Source: Clostridiales bacterium
GTDB lineage: Bacteria > Bacillota > Clostridia > Clostridiales > Caloramatoraceae
Length of the DNA: 13,442 bases
NCBI GenBank assembly: GCA_026416355.1
Contig: JAOAFH010000033.1
Coordinates: forward strand, 1-13,442
Direction: 5' to 3'
Position 1 is the stretch's first letter; every line of letters begins with the position of its first letter. This document shows, piece after piece, positions 1-5,886 of this stretch. Under the pieces are notes generated by a model. The model searched no databases. It was given only the letters and a program-made list of their open reading frames with translations, and was not told the origin of the DNA. The translations under genes were made by a program, and so were the position numbers.

Positions 1-54
1 AGACACCACCCTTTCACGGTGGTAACAGGGGTTCGAGTCCCCTAGGGGTCACCA
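1..54 (+). tRNA. tRNA-Glu (TTC), 3' part
   Basis: This is the 3' part of a glutamate tRNA; its 5' end lies outside the window. The anticodon stem CCACC/GGTGG (6-10 and 18-22) encloses the loop CTTTCAC with anticodon TTC at 13-15. The T arm follows (GGGGTTCGAGTCCCC), then the acceptor strand AGGGGTC, the discriminator A and an encoded CCA end. It lies five bases before a tRNA-Gly, so both belong to one tRNA cluster reading rightward. Confidence 0.95.
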
Positions 55-59
55 TATAT

Positions 60-133
60 GCGGGTGTAGCTCAATGGTAGAGTCCCAGCCTTCCAAGCTG
101 GTTGTGTGGGTTCGATTCCCATCACCCGCTCCA
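60..133 (+). tRNA. tRNA-Gly (TCC)
   Basis: This is a complete glycine tRNA. The acceptor stem GCGGGTG pairs with CACCCGC, the D arm carries TAGCTCAATGGTAGAG, the anticodon stem CCAGC/GCTGG encloses CTTCCAA with anticodon TCC at 92-94, and the T arm has GGGTTCGATTCCC. The CCA end is encoded (131-133). It is the last gene of the tRNA cluster, and an intrinsic terminator follows at once. Confidence 0.97.
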
Positions 134-134
134 T

Positions 135-166
135 AAGCCTTAGAGAGAAATCTCTAGGGCTTTTTT
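135..166 (+). terminator. Intrinsic terminator of the tRNA cluster
   Basis: AAGCCTTAGAGA (135-146) pairs with TCTCTAGGGCTT (151-162) through a 12-bp stem with one T-G wobble and a GAAA loop, and a run of T follows to 166. It begins two bases after the tRNA-Gly CCA end, which fits termination of the tRNA transcript. Confidence 0.9.
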
Positions 167-170
167 CATT

Positions 171-200
171 AATAAATGCCATGAGTTAAACCCATGGCAT
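171..200 (-). terminator. Possible terminator of the leftward ABC operon
   Basis: ATGCCATG (176-183) and CATGGCAT (193-200) form a perfect 8-bp inverted repeat with a 9-base loop, just beyond the ATPase gene stop at 218. Read leftward it is followed only by a broken T tract (TTATTAATG), so termination efficiency is uncertain. Together with the tRNA terminator it separates two convergent transcription units. Confidence 0.5.
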
Positions 201-217
201 ATAAAGAATATAAAATA

Positions 218-1012
218 TTAACTAAATAAAATCTTATCACTTAGGATTTCTTTTGATTGAATTTGTTCAAAATATTTTAAGAGCTTATTTATACTCAAAT
301 TTTTCTTTTCTTTATCTCTAAAGTCCATTACTATTTTTCCTTCATGCATCATAATTAATCTATTTCCTATTTTAATAGCATGATTTAAATTATGACTAAC
401 CATAATAGTGGTTATTTTATTGTTTACAACTATATCATTAGTTATTTCTATTATTTTTTCAGAGGTTCTAGGATCAAGTGCTGCAATATGTTCATCTAAA
501 AGTAAAAGTTTAGGATTAGACATAACTGCCATAATAAGAGATAATGCTTGGCGTTGACCTCCAGACAATAAACCTACTTTTGTATATAGTTTATTTTCTA
601 GTCCTAGATTTATTTCTGATAATAGTTCTTTAAATTTCATTATATTTTTTTTATCAATACAGAAAGTAAGATTAAATTTTTTACCTTTGTTATATGCCAT
701 AGACATATTTTCTAATATGGTCATGTTTGGAGCAACTCCCATAGAGGGATTTTGAAAAACCCGTCCAATATACTTAGTTCTTTTAAACTCTTCAATGTTA
801 GTTACATCTTTTCCATTTAAAAATATTAAACCAGAGTCAGCAGGTATAGTGCCAGATATAATGTTTAGCAAAGTTGATTTTCCAGCACCATTGCTACCTA
901 TTATGGTTACAAAATCTCCATTTCTTATTTCTAAATTTAAATTATCGAAAAGAATAGATTCATTTAAGGTACCCTTATTAAAACTTTTACATAATCCTTG
1001 AATCTTTAACAA
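218..1012 (-). CDS. ABC transporter ATP-binding protein, TrpX-type amino acid system
   Basis: This ATPase powers uptake by the permease and lipoprotein encoded just upstream, acting at the inner face of the membrane. With the chosen start (264 residues), the Walker A GSNGAGKST is at about 39-47, the Q-loop glutamine (VFQNP) at about 87, the signature LSGGQ at 149-153, Walker B LLLLDE at 169-174 and the switch histidine (SH) at about 207. The open frame extends to a TTG at 1027, but a GGAGG at 1021-1025 lies eight bases before a second TTG at 1012, giving MLKIQGLCKSF, so I prefer that start. The gene overlaps the permease gene end by 26 bases, implying translational coupling. The family is the one usually annotated as a putative tryptophan/tyrosine transport ATPase. 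The substrate is inferred from family only. Confidence 0.93.
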   Translation of the reverse strand: MLKIQGLCKSFNKGTLNESILFDNLNLEIRNGDFVTIIGSNGAGKSTLLNIISGTIPADSGLIFLNGKDVTNIEEFKRTKYIGRVFQNPSMGVAPNMTILENMSMAYNKGKKFNLTFCIDKKNIMKFKELLSEINLGLENKLYTKVGLLSGGQRQALSLIMAVMSNPKLLLLDEHIAALDPRTSEKIIEITNDIVVNNKITTIMVSHNLNHAIKIGNRLIMMHEGKIVMDFRDKEKKNLSINKLLKYFEQIQSKEILSDKILFS

Positions 1013-1880
1013 AACGAGCACCTCCAAGATGATATATTTTTTTGAAGTTGAAATTTAATGTCTTATTATTCAATGAAAGAGCTACAATTACAATTAATGT
1101 AGTAACTAATTTTAAATCTGTAGGGGGAAGACCAAGCGTCAGAGCAAATGCTATAGATGCTTTGTATAATATTGAGCCCATTACAACCATAGTTGTAAAA
1201 CCAATAAATCTAATGTTTCTAAAAACTGATTCTCCAATTATAACAGCAGCAAGTCCCATTACCACTACACCAGAGCCCATTCCTACATCAGAAAAACCTT
1301 GATATTGAGATGTTATGGAGCCAGATAATGAAACTAAACCATTAGACAACATTAACCCTAAAATCTTTATTATGTTTTTATTTATACCTAACGATGTTAC
1401 TAATTGTTCGTTATCTCCTACAGCTTTTAGAACATATCCTAATTTGGTTTTTAAAAATATATCTAACATAAACTTAACAGCACCTAAAAAAATAAAAGTA
1501 ATAAATAAGTTGCTTATATCGTAAGAAAATATACTTTTTTGTTCCATTAAGGGTATATTGGGTTTTGACATTATTCTAAGATTTATAGAATAGAGAGCCA
1601 TCATTACTAAAATACCAGATAGCAGATTATTTATTTTAATTTTTATGTGCAGAATACCTGTTAAAAGTCCTCCAATACATCCAAATAAAAAGGATATTAA
1701 GCAAGCTATAAAAGGATTTATTCCATTAATAATACAAACTGCTGTAATAGAAGCACCTAAGGCAAATGTTCCGTCTACTGATAAATCAGGAAAGTCAAGT
1801 ATTTTATATGTTATATATACACCTAATGCTGCAATTGAGAAAATAAGACCTTGTTCTAAAATACCAATTAATATATACAC
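987..1880 (-). CDS. ABC transporter permease, TrpX-type amino acid system
   Basis: This is a 297-residue hydrophobic permease of the branched-chain-type (BPD_transp_2-like) class that pairs with ABC_sub_bind lipoproteins. Most of its length is membrane-spanning, roughly eight segments by eye. A polar stretch at about residues 144-170 (KTKLGYVLKAVGDNEQLV) is the likely cytoplasmic loop that contacts the ATPase. The start is GTG at 1880-1878, one base overlapping the lipoprotein TAG stop (TAGTG), with an AGGAGG about nine bases upstream. The 3' end overlaps the ATPase gene. These overlaps make it the middle gene of a three-gene operon. The specific substrate cannot be read from this sequence; an aromatic amino acid is the family-based guess. 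Confidence 0.92.
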   Translation of the reverse strand: MYILIGILEQGLIFSIAALGVYITYKILDFPDLSVDGTFALGASITAVCIINGINPFIACLISFLFGCIGGLLTGILHIKIKINNLLSGILVMMALYSINLRIMSKPNIPLMEQKSIFSYDISNLFITFIFLGAVKFMLDIFLKTKLGYVLKAVGDNEQLVTSLGINKNIIKILGLMLSNGLVSLSGSITSQYQGFSDVGMGSGVVVMGLAAVIIGESVFRNIRFIGFTTMVVMGSILYKASIAFALTLGLPPTDLKLVTTLIVIVALSLNNKTLNFNFKKIYHLGGARFVKDSRIM

Positions 1881-2893
1881 TATTTGACGCCTCCTACCTT
1901 TTCTGCTTTAGAGAGTATGTCATCAGGAACTTTTATATTAAGTTTTTTAATTGAATCGGTGTTTATAACTAATTGCATTTCACTAAGTGTGGAAAGAGGA
2001 ATATCACTTGGCTTTTTACCTTCTAATACTTCTACTGCAATAAGACCTGTTTGGAATCCTAATTTAAAGTAGTCAATTCCTACTGTAGCAATAGCACCAG
2101 CAGAAACATGTGATTTTTCTGCTCCAATTATAGGAACATTTTTCTTTAGGCATTTTTCTACAATAATAGGCATAGATGAAGCCACTAAATTATCTGTAGG
2201 AGTGTATAGAACATCTACCTTTTCTAATAAAGTGTTTAATGCTTGAGTAGCTTCATTAATGTTTGTTATTCCTACAGGTACAATTTCAATATTGAAGTTT
2301 GGCGCAACACTTTTAGCTTCATTAATTTGAGATTCGGAATTGCTTTCGCTTGTATTATATAGGATACCTACTTTTTTAGCATTGGGAACTAGTTTTTTAA
2401 GTAACTCAAATTGGTTTGAAATAGGTACTGCATCAGATGTTCCTGTAACATTGTTTCCTGAGCTTTGCATACTTTTGGCTAAACCAGATTTTACAGGATC
2501 AGTTACAGCAGTTATTACTATAGGAATTTCCTTAGTGGCATTTAAAGCAGATTGAGCAGAAGGAGTTGCTATTGCAAGGATTAAATTTTTATTTTGGAAA
2601 ACAAAATTCTTTGCTATACTTTGAGTTGTTGCTATATCACCTTGAGCATTCTGGTAATCTATTTTTATATTCTTACCTTCTTCATAGCCTTTAGATTTTA
2701 AAGCTTCTATAAACCCTTTCCTTGCATCATCTAAGGCTGGATGCTCTACAATTTGAGTTACACCAATTTGAAAAACTTTTTTAGACTTGCTAGAGTCAGT
2801 AGATTTGACTCCCTTAGAAGTTGCACATCCACATAAAATAGATGTGATTAAAAGACATGAGATTAAGATTGATTTTTTGTTTTTTACTACCAT
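1880..2893 (-). CDS. ABC transporter substrate-binding lipoprotein, ABC_sub_bind (TrpX-like) family
   Basis: This 337-residue lipoprotein is the extracellular binding component of the importer. It starts with a basic-hydrophobic signal peptide and a lipobox LCGC with Cys23 as the lipid-anchored residue. The mature part has the periplasmic-binding-protein type I pattern of the ABC_sub_bind family (for example IGVTQIVEHPALD at about 43-55, then TAVTDPVKSGLA and VGILYNTSES further on). Relatives include streptococcal TrpX and the C. difficile tyrosine-binding CD0873, so tryptophan or tyrosine is a reasonable but unproven substrate. The ATG at 2893 is eight bases after AGGAGG. An earlier ATG at 2901 is in another frame. 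The gene follows a leader with an intrinsic terminator, and the start region itself contains two AUGGUAG elements. Confidence 0.93.
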   Translation of the reverse strand: MVVKNKKSILISCLLITSILCGCATSKGVKSTDSSKSKKVFQIGVTQIVEHPALDDARKGFIEALKSKGYEEGKNIKIDYQNAQGDIATTQSIAKNFVFQNKNLILAIATPSAQSALNATKEIPIVITAVTDPVKSGLAKSMQSSGNNVTGTSDAVPISNQFELLKKLVPNAKKVGILYNTSESNSESQINEAKSVAPNFNIEIVPVGITNINEATQALNTLLEKVDVLYTPTDNLVASSMPIIVEKCLKKNVPIIGAEKSHVSAGAIATVGIDYFKLGFQTGLIAVEVLEGKKPSDIPLSTLSEMQLVINTDSIKKLNIKVPDDILSKAEKVGGVK

Positions 2894-3085
2894 ACTACCA
2901 TCCTCCTAAAATATTTATTATAAATTAAAAAATTCCTTCTTAGAAGGAATTTTATATACTTAAATAAGCCTGAAAGTTATAAAAACTACAGGTGTATTAA
3001 AAATATTTCCTACCTAAGCTACCATACTACAATTTATAATATTTTATATAACATCTACTACACAGACGCATTCTACCATATCTAC
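2887..3085 (-). promoter_or_regulatory. UAG-rich leader of the ABC operon, candidate HutP-type target
   Basis: Read leftward as RNA, the leader has UAG triplets centred near 3083, 3074, 3059, 3056, 3028, 3020, 3015, 3011 and 2987, and two more at 2896 and 2888 over the lipoprotein start. The heptamer AUGGUAG occurs four times (3073-3079, 3019-3025, 2895-2901, 2887-2893). The 12-mer GUAGUAUGGUAG occurs exactly twice (3019-3030 and 2887-2898), and a one-base-longer version, GUAGAUAUGGUAG, lies at 3073-3085. I see no T-box, purine, SAM or lysine riboswitch signature. Because a HutP-family gene lies immediately upstream, and HutP is known to bind NAG/UAG triplets, this leader is a candidate binding site. 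Spacing is irregular and not the 7-base period that I recall for Bacillus hut RNA. Confidence 0.5.
2927..2953 (-). terminator. Intrinsic terminator (attenuator) in the ABC operon leader
   Basis: On the leftward RNA, AAAATTCCTTC (2953-2943) pairs with GAAGGAATTTT (2939-2929) through 11 bp with a three-base loop, and the uridine run continues to 2927. It sits between a consensus promoter and the lipoprotein gene, about 34 bases before its start, so full-length transcription requires read-through. This is the arrangement of an attenuator. An alternative partner for the first arm, AGGAAATATTTT, lies upstream at about 3000-3011. Confidence 0.8.
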
Positions 3086-3106
3086 AAATAAATAAAACTT
3101 TAGAAA

Positions 3107-3135
3107 ATTATAACTCTATTTATATTTATTGTCAA
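3107..3135 (-). promoter_or_regulatory. Consensus promoter of the leftward ABC operon
   Basis: Read leftward, TTGACA (3135-3130) is separated by exactly 17 bases from TATAAT (3112-3107). Both boxes match the housekeeping sigma consensus perfectly. Transcription would start near 3100, giving a leader of about 200 bases before the lipoprotein ATG at 2893. The promoter lies downstream of the HutP-family gene stop, so the transporter can be transcribed separately from it. Confidence 0.88.
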
Positions 3136-3170
3136 TATATTTTTTGAATACATAATCAGAACCATAACTA

Positions 3171-3593
3171 TTAATATGTATCTGGTATAGAACGATGACC
3201 TAAACCTATAACAACTTCATTTAAGTGTAACAAACCTATACTCATAAATATGCATACACTTAAATGTTCACCACATCTTGCTATACCGATTTTTCCACCA
3301 ACGTTAAAACCATTAGCCTTTTGATAGATTTGAAAAAGAGCTTCTCTTGTGGCACCAGCCACAGCTCCATCATGAACATGATTATTTTCGTTTATTAATC
3401 CTTTTTTCTTAGAAGCAACTAAAGCTCTTTCTAGGATTTTTGGGACAGCAGTATTAATATTTCCTCCTATATCAATTGCTACAGTTAATATACCATTTTT
3501 CTTAAAACTTTCTTCTAAAACCTTTTCAATTTCTCTTGAAGATATAGCCATTTCTATAGAAGCTTTTGCAACATCAATACTACCTATGTTCAT
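3171..3593 (-). CDS. HutP-family RNA-binding regulator
   Basis: This 140-residue protein resembles the HutP family, RNA-binding antitermination proteins that in Bacillus subtilis respond to L-histidine and Mg2+ and control histidine degradation. The conserved core is visible as HDGAVAGATREAL (about 74-86), NVGGKIGIARCGEH (about 97-110), and the C-terminal GLGHRSI (130-136), which matches GVGINHI of Bacillus HutP. Length is close to the Bacillus protein (about 150). The histidines expected as metal ligands by my alignment (before and within ALYHATMEAL) are glycines here, but His72, His74, His110, His123 and His133 are nearby candidates. No histidine-degradation gene is present; the downstream neighbour is an amino-acid-type ABC operon with a UAG-rich leader. 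The ATG at 3593 follows AGGCAGG by eight bases. UAGGUAG lies at 3580-3586, just inside the gene. Confidence 0.85.
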   Translation of the reverse strand: MNIGSIDVAKASIEMAISSREIEKVLEESFKKNGILTVAIDIGGNINTAVPKILERALVASKKKGLINENNHVHDGAVAGATREALFQIYQKANGFNVGGKIGIARCGEHLSVCIFMSIGLLHLNEVVIGLGHRSIPDTY

Positions 3594-3636
3594 TATTATT
3601 ACCTGCCTTTTTTAAAAATCTAATAATTTAAAATAC

Positions 3637-3665
3637 AATATATCATAAAAGGTAATAATACTCAA
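3637..3665 (-). promoter_or_regulatory. Probable promoter of the HutP-family gene
   Basis: Read leftward, TTGAGT (3665-3660) and TATATT (3642-3637) are separated by 17 bases, a good match to a housekeeping promoter. It lies about 44 bases upstream of the HutP-family start codon. It is divergent from the promoter of the VanZ-family gene. Confidence 0.6.
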
Positions 3666-3728
3666 GAATAAATTTGTCGTATAATTTCCTAAAAAGGATA
3701 TTAGGTACTATAACTAGTTACTTTTGCT

Positions 3729-3766
3729 TAGCAATATAAAAAAATAGTGATTTTAAAATATTGCTA
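3729..3766. repeat. Inverted repeat overlapping the -35 box of the VanZ-family gene
   Basis: TAGCAATAT (3729-3737) and ATATTGCTA (3758-3766) form a perfect 9-bp inverted repeat separated by 20 bases. The right arm includes the -35 hexamer TTGCTA. A separate 10-bp palindrome TAACTAGTTA lies at 3711-3720. Either could be an operator, but no regulator can be assigned. Confidence 0.5.
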
Positions 3767-3788
3767 TATAGTTTATTTATAGTATAAT
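3761..3788 (+). promoter_or_regulatory. Promoter of the VanZ-family gene
   Basis: TTGCTA (3761-3766) and TATAAT (3783-3788) are separated by 16 bases. Transcription would begin near 3795, about 30 bases before the start codon. An AAAGGAG ribosome binding site is at 3813-3819. Confidence 0.75.
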
Positions 3789-3826
3789 TACAATAAGAAA
3801 TTTCAGCAAAACAAAGGAGAATAAAG

Positions 3827-4267
3827 ATGAGTAGAAGAATAAAAAAGTGGGTACTTGTGTTAGTTTGGATGGGGATTATTTTTTTATTTTCAAGCCAAAA
3901 TGCAGAAAAGTCTAGCGAAAATAATAAATTTATAGTTTATATGTTAAATACACTAGGAATAGACATTAATACTATATTAAGTGGCAATGCAGACTTTATA
4001 ATTAGAAAGGCTGCACATTTTACAGAGTATTTTATTTTGTATTTTTTATTATACAATGCATTAAAGGAAGATTTTTATTTTACTCCAAGTACAATTTTTG
4101 CACTTATTATAACCTTTTTATATGCAGCATCAGATGAGTTTCATCAAAGCTTTGTTCCAGGAAGAGGCCCAGCATTTAAAGATGTATTAATTGATACATC
4201 TGGAGGGGCGCTTTGTATGATGATTATATATGTTAAAGCTAACTTGAAAAAGATTTTATCTAGATGA
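3827..4267 (+). CDS. VanZ-family membrane protein
   Basis: This 146-residue membrane protein belongs to the VanZ-like family, whose namesake gives low-level teicoplanin resistance; for most members the biochemical role is unknown. Family motifs are clear: FSSQNAEKS at about 21-29 after the first membrane segment, IRKAAHFTEYFILYF at about 59-73, and DEFHQSFVPGRGPAFKDV at 103-120. I count about four hydrophobic segments. The ATG follows AAAGGAG by seven bases. It is a single-gene unit divergent from the HutP-family gene. No glycopeptide resistance genes are nearby, so the name should not be read as evidence of resistance. No obvious terminator follows the stop. Confidence 0.88.
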   Translation: MSRRIKKWVLVLVWMGIIFLFSSQNAEKSSENNKFIVYMLNTLGIDINTILSGNADFIIRKAAHFTEYFILYFLLYNALKEDFYFTPSTIFALIITFLYAASDEFHQSFVPGRGPAFKDVLIDTSGGALCMMIIYVKANLKKILSR

Positions 4268-4815
4268 AATGTCTTTTAAATTATATTATTATTTTAGACA
4301 AATGATAACATTACAATAAACTTTTATTGATACCTAAATAAAAAGAATATGCATATAATATGTGACTTAAATAAGTTAACAAGAGACACGGGAAATTGAA
4401 AATTATAGTAAAAGAGCCATTAACAATTACGAGGTATTATAATGTACTTCTTTAAATTGTTTAATGGCTTTAATCTTATCAGTAAATTGTAGATTGTTTG
4501 ATGTGAAATACTACTATCTATAGAAGTACTGGATTTAAGGTCGATATTTACACTACAGCAAATTGCATAAGCTTATATGACGATTATATACCCAAATTTA
4601 GCATTATAGGGCTAACTTTAGAGTGTTTTTCGATATACATGCATTTTACATTTGTATTTTTATTATATAGTTAATTTACATAAGTGCACACCTTCTGTAG
4701 CTGAATTGTTTTAAAATTAAGCCTAAATTTTGTCACTATAAAAAACATTATTTTGTTCTTTTTTTAACCAATTTTAATGTTATTATAAGTACATAAATAA
4801 AAGGAGGGGGAAAAT
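4268..4815. other. Intergenic region of 548 bases without a convincing gene
   Basis: This very AT-rich stretch separates the VanZ-family gene from the AfuA-type ABC operon. I see no protein-coding signature longer than about 16 codons. It contains a long imperfect hairpin (4415-4469), a 7-bp inverted repeat AACATTA/TAATGTT (4744-4750 and 4775-4781) just upstream of the ABC operon, and several TATAAT-like hexamers such as 4356-4361. No strongly matched promoter pair could be assigned to the ABC operon; its -10 may be in TATTATAAG at 4781-4789. A weak or activator-dependent promoter is possible. Confidence 0.6.
4415..4469. repeat. Long imperfect hairpin in the intergenic region
   Basis: AGCCATTAACAATT (4415-4428) pairs with AATTGTTTAATGGCT (4455-4469), giving 14 bp with one bulged T. 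The loop of 26 bases contains GAGGT followed six bases later by ATG. On the plus strand the stem is followed by TTAATCTT, which is a poor uridine tract, so it is not a convincing intrinsic terminator. It might be part of a small RNA or the end of the VanZ transcript. Confidence 0.5.
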
Positions 4816-5835
4816 ATGAGAAAAATCAAGAAAGTTCTTGCAATTGTTCTTTCATTGTCATTAGTATTAGGACTATTTACAGGATGTCAAAGCAAGAAGC
4901 AAAGTGATTTAAAGCTAACAATTTACGCTGGACTTATGGAAGACCACATGATTAAAGCAGTTCAAGAATTTGAAAAGGAAACAGGAATTAAGGTTGAAGC
5001 TGTTAGAATGAGCTCAGGAGAAATACTTGGAAGAGTAAAGGCTGAAAAAGAAAATCCAAAGGCATCTGTATGGTTTGGAGGTCCTGCTGATGGATTTATA
5101 GCAGCTAAAGAAGAAGGACTTTTAGAAAAATATGTTTCACCAAATGCAAAGGATATTCCAGATAAGTTTAAAGATAAAGATGGATATTGGACAGGTATAT
5201 ATATAGGATACTTAGGTTTTTCATCAAACGAAAAATTACTTAAGGAAAAGGGAATAGAAGCTCCAAAGAGCTGGGAAGACCTATTAAAGCCAGAACTTAA
5301 GGGACAAGTTTCTATGGCAAACCCAGGTTCATCAGGAACAGCATATACTGTTCTTGCAACAATTGTTCAACTTATGGGAGAAGAAAAAGGTCTAGAATAT
5401 ATGAAAAAACTACATGGACAAATAAAGACATACCAAAAGTCAGGTACAGCTCCTGCAAGAATGGCTGGACAAGGAGAAGCTATTGTTGGTATTACATTTA
5501 TGCATGATGCAATTAAATACAGAGAAGAAGGAATGAAGGACCTAGTTATAACAGCACCTTCAGAAGGAACAGGATATGAAATAGGTGCAGTTGGAATAAT
5601 TAAGGGAGGACCAGATCAAGAAGCAGCAAAGAAGTTTGTTGACTGGTGTTTAACTAAGAAGGCGCAAGAATTAGGACAAACAGTAGGTTCATATCAATTC
5701 TTAACTAACCCAAATGCACAGCCTCCAAAACAAGCTGAATCTATAAAGGATACTAAACTTATAGATTATAATCTAGAATGGGCTGGTAAGAACAGAAGCA
5801 CATTAGTTGAAAAATGGAACAATGCAATTAAATAG
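4816..5835 (+). CDS. ABC transporter substrate-binding lipoprotein, AfuA/FbpA-type
   Basis: This 339-residue lipoprotein is the extracellular binding component of an importer in the AfuA/FbpA class (COG1840-like), which includes ferric iron, hexose-phosphate and 2-aminoethylphosphonate systems. The signal peptide ends in LFTGC with Cys24 as the lipidated residue. Class features include LTIYAGLMEDHM near the mature N-terminus, the SGEILGRVKAEKENP segment (about 67-81) followed by VWFGGPADGF, and GYLGFSSNEKLL in the middle. The SGE.L.R.KAE pattern resembles sugar-phosphate-binding AfuA as much as iron-binding FbpA, so the substrate is left open. The ATG follows AAAGGAGGGGG. A hairpin terminator right after the stop probably makes this component more abundant than the membrane parts, which is common for binding proteins. 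Confidence 0.92.
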   Translation: MRKIKKVLAIVLSLSLVLGLFTGCQSKKQSDLKLTIYAGLMEDHMIKAVQEFEKETGIKVEAVRMSSGEILGRVKAEKENPKASVWFGGPADGFIAAKEEGLLEKYVSPNAKDIPDKFKDKDGYWTGIYIGYLGFSSNEKLLKEKGIEAPKSWEDLLKPELKGQVSMANPGSSGTAYTVLATIVQLMGEEKGLEYMKKLHGQIKTYQKSGTAPARMAGQGEAIVGITFMHDAIKYREEGMKDLVITAPSEGTGYEIGAVGIIKGGPDQEAAKKFVDWCLTKKAQELGQTVGSYQFLTNPNAQPPKQAESIKDTKLIDYNLEWAGKNRSTLVEKWNNAIK

Positions 5836-5860
5836 GTCGGGAGTAAATCCTGACCTTTTT
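5834..5860 (+). terminator. Intercistronic terminator after the binding-protein gene
   Basis: AGGTCGGGA (5834-5842) pairs with TCCTGACCT (5848-5856) through nine pairs including one G-T wobble, with loop GTAAA, then TTTT. The stem begins within the TAG stop codon of the lipoprotein gene. It lies inside the operon, so it probably acts as a partial terminator or RNA-stabilising hairpin that reduces expression of the downstream permease and ATPase. Confidence 0.78.
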
Positions 5861-5886
5861 AAAAATCAATTATAAAGGGTGATTAT

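Noticed and set aside
1013..1027. Upstream TTG at 1027 as the start of the leftward ATPase gene
   Set aside because: A start there would place the GGAGG inside the coding sequence; the TTG at 1012 has ideal spacing from this site.
795..2555. Several rightward open frames across the leftward ABC operon
   Set aside because: They are antisense to well-supported ABC genes, lack ribosome binding sites and resemble no known protein.
3044..3079. An 11-codon leader peptide frame (MVECVCVVDVI) in the ABC operon leader, possible ribosome-mediated attenuation
   Set aside because: It has no Shine-Dalgarno sequence before the ATG and no run of tryptophan, tyrosine or histidine codons, so a classic leader-peptide attenuator is not supported.
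2986..3084. TRAP-type binding site formed by the UAG triplets
   Set aside because: TRAP targets carry about eleven (G/U)AG triplets with regular 2-3 base spacing; here spacing is very irregular and the neighbouring regulator is of the HutP family.
2894..3106. T-box or known riboswitch in the ABC operon leader
   Set aside because: No AGGGTGG-type T-box sequence and no recognisable purine, SAM, lysine or preQ1 core could be seen; the leader is also short.
3827..4267. VanZ-family gene as a glycopeptide resistance determinant
   Set aside because: No other van genes are in the window, and VanZ-like proteins are widespread in Clostridia without known resistance function.
4356..4470. Small RNA gene running from a TATAAT at 4356-4361 to the 4415-4469 hairpin
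   Set aside because: The possible -35 (TACCTA) is poor and the hairpin has no good uridine tract, so it is not supported as a feature.
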